Source: an uncultured cyanobacterium
GTDB lineage: Bacteria > Cyanobacteriota > Cyanobacteriia > PCC-6307 > Cyanobiaceae
Direction: 5' to 3'
DNA: 64,000 bases
Assembly (NCBI GenBank): GCA_903858015.1
Contig: CAIOGZ010000018.1
Span: 1-64,000, forward strand
The position numbers and the translations under genes are program-made. The notes under the pieces were generated by a model. The model was not told the origin of the DNA and ran no database searches. It worked only from the letters and a program-made list of their open reading frames with translations. Position 1 is the stretch's first letter; every line of letters starts with the position of its first letter. Below, piece after piece: positions 1-10,998 of the stretch.

Positions 1-1120
1 CGGCCACCAGGGCGTTATCGGCGATGCGCACGCCGTGGTGCACCTCGTAGCGCTCCTTGAGGCCCCGCAGGATCGAGATCGTGTCCTCCACCGTGGGCTG
101 GTCGACAAACACCTGCTGGAAGCGACGCTCCAGGGCGGGATCCTTCTCGATGTGCTGGCGGTGCTCATCGAGGGTGGTGGCGCCGATGCAGCGCAGCTCG
201 CCCCGGGCCAGCATCGGCTTGAGCAGGTTGCTGGCATCCATGGCACCGCCGGCGGCGCCGGCCCCCACCACGGTGTGGATCTCATCGATGAACAGCACGA
301 TCTGGCCTTCGGAGGCGGTCACCTCCTTGAGCACCGCCTTGAGCCGTTCCTCAAACTCGCCGCGGTACTTGGCGCCGGCGATCAGGGCGCCCATGTCGAG
401 GGCAATCAGCTGGCGGTTTTGCAGCGCCGCCGGCACATCGCCGTTCACGATCCGCTGGGCCAAACCTTCGACAATCGCCGTTTTGCCCACGCCGGGCTCG
501 CCGATCAGCACCGGATTGTTCTTGGTGCGGCGCGAGAGGATCTGAATCGTGCGGCGGATCTCCTCATCGCGGCCGATCACCGGATCGAGCTTGCCGGCCT
601 TGGCGGCCTCGGTGAGGTCGCGGCCGTATTTCTCCAGGGATTCGTAGGTGCCCTCGGGATTTTGATCCGTCACTTTCTGGGTGCCGCGCACCGCCAGCAC
701 CGCCTCCTTGAGCTTCGCGGCGTTGCTACCCGCCTGGGAGAGCAGCTGACGGCCGCAGCGCTGATCTTCGGCCAGGGCGAGCAGCAGGTGCTCGATGGCG
801 ATGTAGCTGTCGTCGAATTCCTTCTTGAGCCCATCGGCCCGATCGAGCAAGCTGTTCAGCCCCTTGCCGAGGTAGATGTTGTCGGGCGCCGTGGCCAGGC
901 TGGGCTGGCTGGCGATATAGGCCTCCAGCTTTTGGTTGAGGCTGCCCACATCGACGCCACCCTTCTCGAGGATGCGGCTGGCCAGGCCAGGCTGGGCCAG
1001 CAGGCTGGCGAACAGGTGCTCGCTCTCCATTTGCTGCTGGCGCTTCTGTTGGGCCAGCTGCTGGGCCGCCACGACGGCGCCCCAGGCCTTCTCGGTGAAC
1101 AGTTCGGCGGTGGGATGCAT
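1..1120 (-). CDS. clpB: ATP-dependent chaperone ClpB, N-terminal part (cut by window edge)
   Basis: The first 373 residues of ClpB, the Hsp100 disaggregase that works with DnaK/DnaJ to resolubilise aggregated protein in the cytosol. The translation shows the Clp N domain (about residues 1-145), then the first AAA+ module with Walker A GEPGVGKT at 207-214 and Walker B ending in FIDE at 277-280. The start is ATG at 1120, supported by a perfect AGGAGG 8 bases upstream. The middle coiled-coil domain and second AAA+ module lie beyond base 1, so completeness cannot be judged. The 233 bases upstream hold no CIRCE element that I can see. Assignment is firm from sequence; which ClpB paralogue it is cannot be decided here. 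Confidence 0.97.
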   Translation of the reverse strand, partial: MHPTAELFTEKAWGAVVAAQQLAQQKRQQQMESEHLFASLLAQPGLASRILEKGGVDVGSLNQKLEAYIASQPSLATAPDNIYLGKGLNSLLDRADGLKKEFDDSYIAIEHLLLALAEDQRCGRQLLSQAGSNAAKLKEAVLAVRGTQKVTDQNPEGTYESLEKYGRDLTEAAKAGKLDPVIGRDEEIRRTIQILSRRTKNNPVLIGEPGVGKTAIVEGLAQRIVNGDVPAALQNRQLIALDMGALIAGAKYRGEFEERLKAVLKEVTASEGQIVLFIDEIHTVVGAGAAGGAMDASNLLKPMLARGELRCIGATTLDEHRQHIEKDPALERRFQQVFVDQPTVEDTISILRGLKERYEVHHGVRIADNALVA

Positions 1121-1128
1121 GAACGAAA

Positions 1129-1134
1129 CCTCCT
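1129..1134 (-). promoter_or_regulatory. Strong ribosome binding site of clpB
   Basis: On the minus strand this reads AGGAGG, 8 bases before the ATG at 1120. It fixes the clpB start and is unusual here, because many genes in this window lack a clear Shine-Dalgarno sequence. Confidence 0.8.
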
Positions 1135-1353
1135 GGGGTTCGGCGCTCAGGTGGGAATGACGGCACCGTATGGGATCGGGCCGATCGAAGCCCTGGCGAG
1201 CACCGAACCGGACGATTCGGTCCTCCCTACCAGGATGGGCAGCCCGAACCGGTTTGGGTTGGGAACCGGCACCGAGTTGTTAGGAGATTGCGGCCCGCTG
1301 CCCGCACTTTGGGTCGAGGGCCGCCGGGGCCCCCAGCCAGGCTGCCGATCGGC

Positions 1354-1839
1354 TCAGGGCCCACCCGCTGGCAGGGAGATCTGGTTGCCCCTGGTGGTGC
1401 CGCACAGTCGCTTCGGGCAGCCATCGGCCCCGTAGATGGCATCACCGGGGGAGAGGCAACCGAAGCTGTTCTTCAGCTGCACCTGGGAGGGGTGCAGGTG
1501 AAGGGGCTGCAGGGGCGCCTGCCGCACCGGCACGATCAGGGGGCAGGCGGGGACCGGCGGCCGAGGCCCGCTGATCGCCTTGGGCTGGCTTGGCCGGGCG
1601 GGGTCGAAGCGCTGGCCGTTGGCGGGGAGCAGAAAGCTGGGAGGATCGGCCCCAGGCAGGTAGGGACCTTGGGGGTCGAAGGCCCAGGCCGGGTTCAGGG
1701 GCGGGGCCGGGTTCAGGGGCGGCGCCGGTGGCAGTGGTTCCGCCTTCAGGGGTGCTGTGGCGGCCGCTGCCAGCGCCAGCAGCAGCGCCGCTGCGCTCCA
1801 CTGAGCGGGCAGGACCGGAGGAAATCGGCACGGGTTCAT
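1354..1839 (-). CDS. Small secreted proline-rich protein, unknown function
   Basis: A 161-residue protein starting at ATG 1839. Residues 5-30 form a hydrophobic signal peptide rich in Ala and Leu, followed by a Pro-rich exported region with PPLNPA written twice (an 18-base tandem duplication at 1688-1723). The C-terminal third has three Cys (in PACP, FGCL, GCPK/LCGT contexts) and ends in LPAGGP. The open frame extends upstream to 2226, but that part is antisense to the next gene and is not believed. I do not recognise a family. It lies between clpB and a divergent 80-codon gene, so it probably has its own promoter near 1840-1910. Export is inferred from the signal peptide only. Confidence 0.6.
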   Translation of the reverse strand: MNPCRFPPVLPAQWSAAALLLALAAAATAPLKAEPLPPAPPLNPAPPLNPAWAFDPQGPYLPGADPPSFLLPANGQRFDPARPSQPKAISGPRPPVPACPLIVPVRQAPLQPLHLHPSQVQLKNSFGCLSPGDAIYGADGCPKRLCGTTRGNQISLPAGGP

Positions 1840-1914
1840 GCGGCCTTGGCGTTCCGGTGGTGCGTAGCAGTCTGCCGGTTGCGCCAGGATTGATCGGCTT
1901 CCCGTTCCGTTGTG

Positions 1915-2157
1915 ATGGCCCCGCACCCCGAGCCCCAGGACGCCGATGCTGCGGCCGATCCTCTGGCCATCGCCCTGGCCGAGGCATCGCGCCAGTTCGA
2001 TGGCACGGGCGCCGACCCGGAACGCAACTGCTGGTTGGCGGTGCATCGCCACCTGCACGGCGTGCTCCCCTCCGAGTACGACATCCGCGAGGTGCCCGAG
2101 CAGCTTTACCTGGCAGTGCTGGAGCAGCGGCGGCGGCAGGATCTGGCTCGGGCCTGA
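1915..2157 (+). CDS. Conserved-looking hypothetical protein, 80 aa
   Basis: A short acidic, soluble protein with no signal peptide or membrane segment. The start is ATG 1915; a GTG directly before it at 1912 is also in frame. The middle contains a Trp/His-rich stretch (NCWLAVHRHLHG) and a predicted helical tail with repeated Leu. It is divergent from the secreted protein on its left and convergent with petJ on its right. Codon use resembles its neighbours and the reading frame is clean, which favours a real gene. I do not recognise the family and give no function. Confidence 0.55.
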   Translation: MAPHPEPQDADAAADPLAIALAEASRQFDGTGADPERNCWLAVHRHLHGVLPSEYDIREVPEQLYLAVLEQRRRQDLARA

Positions 2158-2186
2158 TCGACCACGCCTGAGGCAACGATGCTCAC

Positions 2187-2210
2187 AAAAAAACCCGGCA
2201 GCGCCGGGTT
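2187..2210 (-). terminator. Intrinsic terminator of petJ
   Basis: A perfect 8-bp stem, AACCCGGC (2192-2199) with GCCGGGTT (2203-2210) around a 3-base loop. On the minus strand it is followed by a run of seven T (2193-2187). It lies 47 bases past the petJ stop, so it ends leftward transcription from petJ. On the plus strand there is no T run. Confidence 0.85.
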
Positions 2211-2256
2211 GAGTGAAAGAAGACAACCAGGCCGGAGCTGATGCCAGCCCAGCGGA

Positions 2257-2595
2257 TCACCAGCCCTTGGCGGACTGCTCGATCACGTAGGCGGCCACGT
2301 CGGCGATGTCGCCGGCGCTGAGTTTGCCGCCGAAGGCGGGCATGGCGTTTTTGCCATTGGTGACCTGGTAGGCCACGGCGGCTTCAGGGCCATCGGCATA
2401 CCCGGCCAGATAGGCCTTGAGGGCATCGGCCTTGAGGGTGCGTTCGGCGTTCACCACGTTGCCGCCGCCCATGTGGCAGGCGGCGCAGTTGGCGGAGAAG
2501 ACCTGGCCGCCATGGGCGCTGTCGGCCGCGAAACTTGGCGCGGCTCCCAGCACCAGCGCCAGGCAGAGAGCGAGAAGGGAAAAGAGACGACGCAT
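2257..2595 (-). CDS. petJ: Cytochrome c6 precursor
   Basis: A 112-residue precursor of the soluble lumenal c-type cytochrome that carries electrons from cytochrome b6f to photosystem I or the terminal oxidase, as an alternative to plastocyanin. The first 23 residues are a Sec signal peptide ending in SFA. The mature part (about 89 residues, normal for c6) begins with AD, has the haem-binding motif CAACH and the distal Met ligand in NAMPAFGG, and ends in a Trp typical of the family. Haem attachment would use the System II factors CcdA and CcsB encoded at 50.4-52.6 kb. The gene is monocistronic, with a terminator at 2187-2210 and about 180 bases of upstream DNA. Confidence 0.96.
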   Translation of the reverse strand: MRRLFSLLALCLALVLGAAPSFAADSAHGGQVFSANCAACHMGGGNVVNAERTLKADALKAYLAGYADGPEAAVAYQVTNGKNAMPAFGGKLSAGDIADVAAYVIEQSAKGW

Positions 2596-2779
2596 GGTCG
2601 GTGCGGAGATGCACGTGCAACCTGCCCAAGCTACGGGTCAGGTGCCGGGTGATGCAGGCGCTTGTTTCATTCGCAACAATTGGCCAAAAGCCAGTTGCAG
2701 CAAAGGCTTTCCCGGCTGCCGCCCCAGGCCGATCCGCCCGAGAGGTACGGATAACCGAACCACCAGCCTGGTCGGCCGT

Positions 2780-3823
2780 TCAGTCCGGTAGCCGACCCCG
2801 CCGCGGCACCCCGGCGGTATCGAGCACCGCCTCCAGCGTCGGCGCGTAGCTGGTGAGGCCGAACCGCTCCGGCGGACTCACCGGCTGATGCACGAAGTGG
2901 CGCTGGCGGATCGAGAAGCGATCCCAGGCGTTCACCTCAATCCGCAGCAGCTTGATCAGCCCCTCGATCAGCCAGCCCTGCAAATCGATGCCCACGGGCG
3001 GCAGCCAACCCCGCCGCCAGCGCACCAAGCTGGCCACGAATTGGTTGATCGTGATCGGCGCCTGGCCCAGCACCAAGCGCCGCACCGCGCCCTGGCCCGG
3101 CTCCGGATTGGGCCGCTGCGGGGTGGTGGCCAGGTGGGCGCACACCGTGGCGATATCGGCGGCGTGGATGAAGTGGAAGCTGGCTTCGGTGCGCAGCCAT
3201 TTCGCTAGCCACAGCCAGCTCAATCCTTCCTTTACCCCGGCGGTGAGGTAGCTGGTGGGGTGGCAATCGCCAGGTCCAACCCGTCCGCCGAACACCAGCG
3301 TCGGGAACACCGCCACGATCCGCTCGGCCAGGGGGTGCCGCTCTAGGTCTTGCAGGCACTGGGCCTTGGTCTGGATGTATTCGGTGCCGTAGGCCATCGC
3401 CTCCGGCAGCAGGTTCAAATTCCGATCGAGGATGCTGGCGGTGGAGAAGTAGATCACCTGCTCCAGCCGGGCTGGATCGAGCAGGGCCAGCAGCCGTTTG
3501 ACCGCCACCACATTCACCTGCTGGGCCCGCTGCGGATCGCCCCAGGCGGTGGCGGTGTGGATGACGCGGGTGGCCGTGGCGATGGCGGCGGCGTGGGGCT
3601 CCAAATCGCGCAAATCGCCCACCAGCAAGGTGATGCGCGGATCATCGGCCGGCACCGCCTTCAGTTTGCTGGGGTCGCGCAACAACAGCAGCAGCTCGGC
3701 GTTGGAGTTGCGGTAGAGGTGCTCGGCCGTGTATTGGCCCACGCAGCCGCCAGCACCGGTGATCAGGATGCGGGCGCCAGAGCCGGCAGCGGTGCTCTGG
3801 CCAGCTGCAGCAGCGCCGCTCAA
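2780..3823 (-). CDS. NAD(P)-dependent epimerase/dehydratase (SDR family)
   Basis: A 347-residue extended short-chain dehydrogenase/reductase. The N-terminus holds the Rossmann motif GAGGCVG, and the catalytic YxxxK appears as YIQTK, with an upstream FSTAS serine motif. The only plausible start is TTG 3823, which overlaps the hemE stop (TTGA), so it is probably translated by coupling to hemE. The substrate cannot be read from the sequence; relatives act on nucleotide sugars, steroids or isoprenoids. Pairing with hemE suggests co-expression with tetrapyrrole synthesis, but that is inference from position only. Confidence 0.85.
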   Translation of the reverse strand: MSGAAAAGQSTAAGSGARILITGAGGCVGQYTAEHLYRNSNAELLLLLRDPSKLKAVPADDPRITLLVGDLRDLEPHAAAIATATRVIHTATAWGDPQRAQQVNVVAVKRLLALLDPARLEQVIYFSTASILDRNLNLLPEAMAYGTEYIQTKAQCLQDLERHPLAERIVAVFPTLVFGGRVGPGDCHPTSYLTAGVKEGLSWLWLAKWLRTEASFHFIHAADIATVCAHLATTPQRPNPEPGQGAVRRLVLGQAPITINQFVASLVRWRRGWLPPVGIDLQGWLIEGLIKLLRIEVNAWDRFSIRQRHFVHQPVSPPERFGLTSYAPTLEAVLDTAGVPRRGRLPD

Positions 3824-4878
3824 GCGGTCGCCCCCACCAGGTCGTTAACGGCTTTGCCGGTTTCGAAAAAGACCCGGGCGTTCTCCTCGGGGGTACCCGG
3901 CAGGATGCCGTGGCCCAGGTTGAGGATGTGCTTGCGGCCCCTGGCCTTGCGCACCGTATCGACGATGCGATCGCGGATGCCCTCGGGACTGCCGAACAGC
4001 AGGCCGGGATCCACGTTTCCCTGCACCCCCACGTTCTGCGGCAAGCGGGCGATGCCTTCCGCCATGTCCACCGTCCAGTCGAGCGACACGATATCGACGC
4101 CGGTGCGCCCCATCCGCTCCAGCACACCGGCGCTGCCGGAGATATAGAGAATCAGGGGGGTGTCAGGGTGGCTGGCCTTGACCTGATCGATCACCCGCTT
4201 CTGGTAAGGAGCGGCAAAGGTGTCGTAATCGATCGGGCTGAGCTGGCCGGCCCAGGAGTCGAACATCTGCACCACCTGGGCGCCGCTATCGATCTGATAG
4301 CGCACATAGGTGGCGATTGAATCAGCCAGATGGGCTAGCAATTGATGCAGTAAGGCCGGTTCCCGGAAGGCCATCGCCTTGATCACCGCATAGCTTTTGG
4401 AGCTCTTGCCTTCGACGGCGTAGGCGGCCAGGGTCCAGGGGGCACCAACAAAGCCGAGCACGGTGGCGGCGTTGCCAACTTCGGCCCGTAGACGCCCCAA
4501 CACCTCGCCCACGAAGGGCACCGATTCGGCCGGATTGAGGGGCCTCAGCCCATCCACCTGGGCCTGGCTGCGGATCGCGGGCTCAATGATCGGTCCCTTG
4601 CTCTCGATGATGTCGAAATCGATGCCCAGGCCAGGCAGGGGCGTGAGGATATCGGAGAACAGGATCACGCCGTCGGGGGCGAAGGCGTCGAAGGGCTGCA
4701 TCGAGATCTCGAAGGAGAGATCGGGGTTTTCGGAGCGCTCGCGAAAGCCGGGATGGCGGTCGCGCAGGTCGCGGTAGACCTTCATGTAGCGGCCCGCCTG
4801 GCGCATCATCCACACCGGTGGCCGCTCCACCTGCTCACCTCGGGCGGCGCGCAGCAGCAGGGGGGCGGTCTCGGTCAT
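3820..4878 (-). CDS. hemE: Uroporphyrinogen III decarboxylase
   Basis: A cytosolic enzyme that decarboxylates the four acetate side chains of uroporphyrinogen III to give coproporphyrinogen III, on the common path to haem, chlorophyll and bilins. At 352 residues it has the family's usual length. Both signatures are present: [10 protein letters not shown] near residue 23 (substrate-binding Arg) and [12 protein letters not shown] near residue 142. [10 protein letters not shown] supplies the catalytic Asp. Start ATG 4878. It leads a two-gene unit with the SDR protein, whose start overlaps its stop. Confidence 0.98.
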   Translation of the reverse strand: MTETAPLLLRAARGEQVERPPVWMMRQAGRYMKVYRDLRDRHPGFRERSENPDLSFEISMQPFDAFAPDGVILFSDILTPLPGLGIDFDIIESKGPIIEPAIRSQAQVDGLRPLNPAESVPFVGEVLGRLRAEVGNAATVLGFVGAPWTLAAYAVEGKSSKSYAVIKAMAFREPALLHQLLAHLADSIATYVRYQIDSGAQVVQMFDSWAGQLSPIDYDTFAAPYQKRVIDQVKASHPDTPLILYISGSAGVLERMGRTGVDIVSLDWTVDMAEGIARLPQNVGVQGNVDPGLLFGSPEGIRDRIVDTVRKARGRKHILNLGHGILPGTPEENARVFFETGKAVNDLVGATA

Positions 4879-4944
4879 GGAGCCAGGCGGAGCGGCGATC
4901 CGGCAACCTAGCGGAGCGCCCCGGGCCCACCCGAAGGCTCGTCA

Positions 4945-5085
4945 TCAGTCGAGGCAGTGGGCGCCCTGGGTGGCCCGGAGCCTGAGCGCTGCCGGCGTGC
5001 CCTGCGCCTGGGGCGCTGGGGCTGCTAGCTGATCGCACAACAATGGGCCCACCGCCAAGGTTGAGCCGACCATCACACCGAGCAC
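4945..5085 (-). CDS. Possible small exported protein, 46 aa
   Basis: A short frame upstream of hemE reading leftward. It starts at GTG 5085, preceded by AAGGA with 6-base spacing, or at ATG 5073. Residues 1-17 are hydrophobic and could be a signal or membrane segment; the rest is Ala/Pro-rich with two Cys, the last in HCLD. It would overlap the promoter region of the rightward lipoprotein gene. The ribosome site and hydrophobic start support it, but the small size makes chance possible. No family recognised. Confidence 0.35.
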   Translation of the reverse strand: MLGVMVGSTLAVGPLLCDQLAAPAPQAQGTPAALRLRATQGAHCLD

Positions 5086-5113
5086 CAGAATTCCTTCACG
5101 TCCTACCAGGAGC

Positions 5114-6409
5114 ATGCTGAGCTCCGGAACCACGCCGAGCTCCCGCCGCCGCAGGGAGACGCGTTGGCGCCTCGTCTGGCGCCTTGGACCTGGGCTGGCC
5201 CTGGCCGCCCTGTTGCAGGGCTGCTTCGCAGCCCGTCAGACCCTGCATGTGGTGGTGGTTCCCACCGGCAGCCTCGAATGGCTGCAGCGCGATGGCAACG
5301 ACCGGATCCCGTGGACGCCGTTGCTGCAGGAATACCAGCGTCTCCATCCGGGCTTGCAAGTGCAGGTTTCGGTGCTGGATGAGGCGCACCTGGAGGAGAC
5401 CCTGCGGCGGGACCGCAGCCGGGGGCTGGGTCCCGATCTGCTGGTGCTGCGGGCACCGGTGGCGAATGCCCTACTCCGGCAGGGGCTGGTGCAGCGCCTC
5501 GATGGTCAGCCGGCCTGGCACCGCAGCCAGCCCCTGCTGGAACCGGCCCAGGTGGAGCGGGTCACCAGCGCTGCAGGGGTCGCGGGTCTGCCCGTTTACA
5601 ACCTTTTCACCCTGGCCTGCTTCGATCGCCAGGCGGTGCCCCGGCCACCGGCCAGCCTTGACGAACTGATCGGCTTGGCCGCCTCCGGCCGACCGATCGG
5701 GGTGGCGGTGGATTCGATCGGCATCTGGTGGAGTGTCGGGACCCTCGGCGCCCAGGACGCCATGGTGCCAATCCTCACCGGTAATCCGAGGGTCGCCTCC
5801 GCTTCTCCTGCCGCCGATCGTGCGGCCCTGCTGGCCTGGTTGACCTGGCTGCGTCAGTTAGCTCTCCAGAGCCGGGTGGACATCGCCAGCGGGCCACGGG
5901 AGCTGGTGGAAGGGCTCGCAAGCGGCCGCCTCAGCTGGATTCCCTGCTACAGCGCCTCCCTGGCGCACCTCGAGCGCAGCATGGGAAAACGGCTCGGGGT
6001 CGCTTCCCTCCCCGGTGGCCCGGCCGGCCCCGCCACCCCGTTCAGCACCGTGATGGTGATGGCCCTGGGTAGCGATTCCTCACCTCCCCAGCGCCGCCTG
6101 GCCCTCGAGCTCACGGAACTGGGCCTTGATCCTCTTGTGCAGAGGGAGATCACCCTGCAGAGCCTGATGGTGTTGCCGGCGAATCGCTACGTGTCGGTGC
6201 CCGTGGCCAGTTCCGGCCGTCTGGCGGCCCTCGAGCAGGCCCAGCGGCAATTTGATCAACGCTCCAGGCTGCTGTCCGCCTCCTATTCCGCGGACCGGCT
6301 CCGGCGGATGCAACCCCTGGTGGAAGACCTGCTTTGGAAGGTGATGCTGGGGGTGGTCACGCCCCAGCAGGGCACCGAAGCGTTGCTTCGCCTCAGCCCT
6401 CGCTCCTGA
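5114..6409 (+). CDS. Extracellular solute-binding lipoprotein (family 1-like)
   Basis: A 431-residue predicted lipoprotein. An Arg-rich N-terminus is followed by a hydrophobic segment and the lipobox LLQGC (Cys37). The rest resembles ABC-type family 1 solute-binding proteins: a beta strand HVVVVPTG, then W-x5-DG, PDLLVLRAP, and a C-terminal helical domain with DPLVQREITLQ. Those proteins deliver sugars or other solutes to ABC permeases, but no permease or ATPase is nearby. Its stop overlaps the start of the MscS-type channel by one base (TGATG), so the two are translationally coupled. A role as a periplasmic sensor or gating partner of the channel is only an inference. The start at ATG 5114 has an AGGAG very close upstream (one base), so the exact start is less certain. 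Confidence 0.75.
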   Translation: MLSSGTTPSSRRRRETRWRLVWRLGPGLALAALLQGCFAARQTLHVVVVPTGSLEWLQRDGNDRIPWTPLLQEYQRLHPGLQVQVSVLDEAHLEETLRRDRSRGLGPDLLVLRAPVANALLRQGLVQRLDGQPAWHRSQPLLEPAQVERVTSAAGVAGLPVYNLFTLACFDRQAVPRPPASLDELIGLAASGRPIGVAVDSIGIWWSVGTLGAQDAMVPILTGNPRVASASPAADRAALLAWLTWLRQLALQSRVDIASGPRELVEGLASGRLSWIPCYSASLAHLERSMGKRLGVASLPGGPAGPATPFSTVMVMALGSDSSPPQRRLALELTELGLDPLVQREITLQSLMVLPANRYVSVPVASSGRLAALEQAQRQFDQRSRLLSASYSADRLRRMQPLVEDLLWKVMLGVVTPQQGTEALLRLSPRS

Positions 6410-7611
6410 TGTCCACGTTCCTGTCTGAGATTCAGGGTTGGCTGGCCTTCTTAGACCGGCTGCCGGTGCTGCTGCAGCTGCTGCCGGTTGGTCTGCTTCT
6501 GCTGGGCCTGATCAAGCTGCGCCGCCTGCCTCGCCAGGGCCGTTGGGGCCGGCTGATGGACTTACCCCTGGCGGTGCCGCTGTTGGTGGGGCAGGCGCTG
6601 ATCGCCCTGGTCCTGCTGGCGCTGCAACAGCGGGTGGGCCTGGTGCTGCTTCTGGGCCAGTTCAGCCTGGCCTGGCTGCTGTTGCGTCTGGCGGAGCGCC
6701 AGGGGCTGGCCCGCTGGCTGCCGCCCGAATCCATGCAGCTTGTTAGCACCCGATTGCTGCGGCCCCTCTTCTTGCTGGTCGTGTTGCTGCAGGGGATGGA
6801 TGCCCTCGGCAGCCTGCAGGATCTGGCCGCGCTGCCATTGGGGGTGTGGTTCGGCGGCGGGATTCGTCTGGGCGATCTGTTCAGTGTGCTGGTGGTGCTC
6901 TACCTGCTGCTGGTGGGCCTGCGCCTCCCGGCCGCCGGGGTGAGCCTGCTGGTGCAGCGCGGCCTGGGCATCAGCGAGGGCAGCCGCCGCGCCCTCGATC
7001 AGATCCTCCAGTACGTGATCTTCACCCTGGGTGTGATCTGGGCGATGGGCCGGCTCGGTTTCAACCAGACGGGGGTGCTGGCGATCGCCGGCGGCCTTTC
7101 GGTGGGCCTGGGTTTTGGCATCAAGGAGGTGTTCTCCAACATCGTGAGCGGCCTCTGGCTGCTGATCGAGGGATCGGTGCGCCCCGGTGAGGTGCTGATG
7201 CATGAGGGCGAGGCCTGTGAGGTGCGCCGCCTCGGCCCGCGCGCCACCACCCTCTGGCGCGGCGCTGACAACGCCGAGGTGGTGGTGCCCAACCAGAGCT
7301 TCTTCACCACCGCCACCACCACCTACACCCGCAGTGACCGGATGCGCCGCTGCAGCCTCCAGCTCAAGATGGCCCAAAGCTGGAATCCCGGGCAGATCGT
7401 GGCCCTGCTCGAGGGCCTCGCCGCCGACCATCCCGCCGTTCTTACCGAACCTGCCCCGAAGGCGCGGCTGGTGGAGTTCGGCAGTGAACGCTATGGCTAC
7501 AAGCTCAGTTTCTCGATCGCCGATCCGCTCACGGCTGGTTCGGTAACCGCCGATCTCAGGCTGGCGATCTGCCGCCGCTTCGCCGATCTGGGGATGGATC
7601 CTCCGGCCTGA
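6409..7611 (+). CDS. MscS-family mechanosensitive ion channel
   Basis: A 400-residue membrane protein. Residues 17-180 contain about four hydrophobic segments. The conserved MscS pore helix follows (about 221-250), with GLGFG, then NIVSGLWLLIEG, and then the soluble beta domain with PNQSFF at 294-299. MscS channels open under membrane tension and release osmolytes. An upstream in-frame extension from 6334 overlaps the lipoprotein gene and is rejected: ATG 6409 overlaps its stop and fits coupling. Extra N-terminal membrane segments relative to the three of E. coli MscS are common in this superfamily and may receive input from the lipoprotein. Confidence 0.9.
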   Translation: MSTFLSEIQGWLAFLDRLPVLLQLLPVGLLLLGLIKLRRLPRQGRWGRLMDLPLAVPLLVGQALIALVLLALQQRVGLVLLLGQFSLAWLLLRLAERQGLARWLPPESMQLVSTRLLRPLFLLVVLLQGMDALGSLQDLAALPLGVWFGGGIRLGDLFSVLVVLYLLLVGLRLPAAGVSLLVQRGLGISEGSRRALDQILQYVIFTLGVIWAMGRLGFNQTGVLAIAGGLSVGLGFGIKEVFSNIVSGLWLLIEGSVRPGEVLMHEGEACEVRRLGPRATTLWRGADNAEVVVPNQSFFTTATTTYTRSDRMRRCSLQLKMAQSWNPGQIVALLEGLAADHPAVLTEPAPKARLVEFGSERYGYKLSFSIADPLTAGSVTADLRLAICRRFADLGMDPPA

Positions 7612-7681
7612 TGGGCAACGCGGCGATCAGCTCGCGCAACTCACGCTCCTGAGCCAGCCTCTGGAACACCGGCAACCAAAA

Positions 7682-7909
7682 CAGGCCCCCTACGGGCGCC
7701 CAGCCGGTGTGGAGCTGGGTGAATACAACGTTGTCGGTTTCGCCAAAGCATTGGGTTGCAAGGGCGATCGGATCGCCACTGCCGACCAGCTGGGTCCCGT
7801 TCTGCGGGAAGCCTTGCAGCAAACGCTGCCCGTGCTGATTGATATCCCGATCGCCTACTCCCAGAACCTCAGGCTGATGCAGGACGTCCATCGGGACTTC
7901 AGGCGCTGA
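7682..7909 (+). pseudogene. Remnant of a thiamine-diphosphate enzyme (acetolactate synthase-like C-terminus)
   Basis: An open stretch reading YGRPAGVELG, then FAKALGCKGDRI, then LREALQQTLPVLIDIPI, then YSQNLRLM. This is the order of the C-terminal end of catabolic acetolactate synthase (AlsS/IlvB) proteins. A full enzyme has about 550 residues; only about 75 remain. The preceding 100 bases reach the mscS stop without room for the rest, and no catalytic core is present. It is therefore a decayed fragment, likely left by recombination or a lost insertion. The reading frame is intact to TGA 7909, which suggests recent decay or a neutral remnant. Confidence 0.6.
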
Positions 7910-7978
7910 ACTGGACTAAGCCGAAGGCCACATTCGCGGACTCTTTCCACATCTTTTCCGTGAATGTGTCAACAATAT

Positions 7979-8383
7979 TCATGGGCTAGATGCTTCTGAT
8001 TGGTCACTGATTTCGTCAAACACATCCTTGGCGGCTAGCAGGGCATTCGTTGCCGCAGGAAAGCCGGCGTAGGCAATCATCTGGGTGATGATTTCGACGA
8101 TCTCGGCGCGACTCACGCCACAATTGATCGCAGCCTCAATGTGCAATTTGAGCTGGGGTGAGGAGAAGCCCTGCACCGTCAGGGCTGCAACGGTGCAGAG
8201 CTCACGCACCCGATCGTCCAGCACCGTTCTGGAGTAAAGCTCTCCATAGGGGAACTCAACATTGACACGCGCAAATTCCTCAGAAATAGATTCGATCTTT
8301 GCAATCAGAATATCGGCTTTGTCGCCCAGGTGATGACGCATTTCCTGCATCCCCTGGCGGTACAATTGGGAGTGACGGGCCAT
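7979..8383 (-). CDS. Carboxymuconolactone decarboxylase family protein
   Basis: A 134-residue all-helical protein of the CMD/AhpD superfamily. The core reads VRELCTVAALTVQG, then LKLHIEAAINCGVSRAEIVE, then the AYAGFPAATNAL segment typical of gamma-carboxymuconolactone decarboxylases. It lacks the CxxC redox pair of AhpD, so peroxidase activity is unlikely. The true substrate is unknown, since most family members outside aromatic degradation are uncharacterised. Its base composition looks lower in GC than its neighbours, and it sits next to a gene remnant, so acquisition by transfer is plausible. Start ATG 8383. Confidence 0.85.
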   Translation of the reverse strand: MARHSQLYRQGMQEMRHHLGDKADILIAKIESISEEFARVNVEFPYGELYSRTVLDDRVRELCTVAALTVQGFSSPQLKLHIEAAINCGVSRAEIVEIITQMIAYAGFPAATNALLAAKDVFDEISDQSEASSP

Positions 8384-8477
8384 TCGCTGTTAACTTTTGC
8401 ACGATGATGGTGTTATCAGCTTAGGTGCTCCAGGAGCAGCCGCCACCGCTCAGCATCCAGCCTGCCGGCGCAACAGC

Positions 8478-8504
8478 GGCCGCGGGGGTACCTCCCCCGC
8501 GGCC
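8478..8504. repeat. Perfect 11-bp GC-rich hairpin in the gap downstream of glgB
   Basis: GGCCGCGGGGG (8478-8488) pairs perfectly with CCCCCGCGGCC (8494-8504) around a 5-base loop TACCT. No T run follows on either strand, so it is not a standard intrinsic terminator, but it is 135 bases past the leftward glgB stop and could stabilise the transcript end. The rest of the gap (8384-8638) shows no gene that I can support. Confidence 0.7.
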
Positions 8505-8638
8505 AAAGGCTGGCTGCGTGCCATGCATTTGGGTTGCCTTGGGGGAGTTCCATCAATGCCAACCGAGTGGATTCTCCGCGGGGCCGAGATTCTCAAGCAC
8601 CCCTGAAGCTGCACCGCCGCCCGCTGTCCGGTCCCTAC

Positions 8639-10948
<2,310 letters not shown>

Positions 10949-10998
10949 GGGGGTGCTACGGAAATAAGCTGGGAGCTTAGGCCGCTTCGGCCACCCTG

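Noticed and set aside
21-1435. Long plus-strand frame opposite clpB
   Set aside because: Shadow of clpB in GC-rich DNA; the minus strand matches ClpB throughout.
1354-2226. Long form of the secreted Pro-rich protein
   Set aside because: The N-terminal 129 codons are antisense to another gene and lack a signal peptide; ATG 1839 starts a clear one.
7556-7891. Minus-strand 111-codon frame over the acetolactate synthase remnant
   Set aside because: It overlaps the end of mscS and the fragment with a clear family match on the plus strand; no family recognised on the minus strand.
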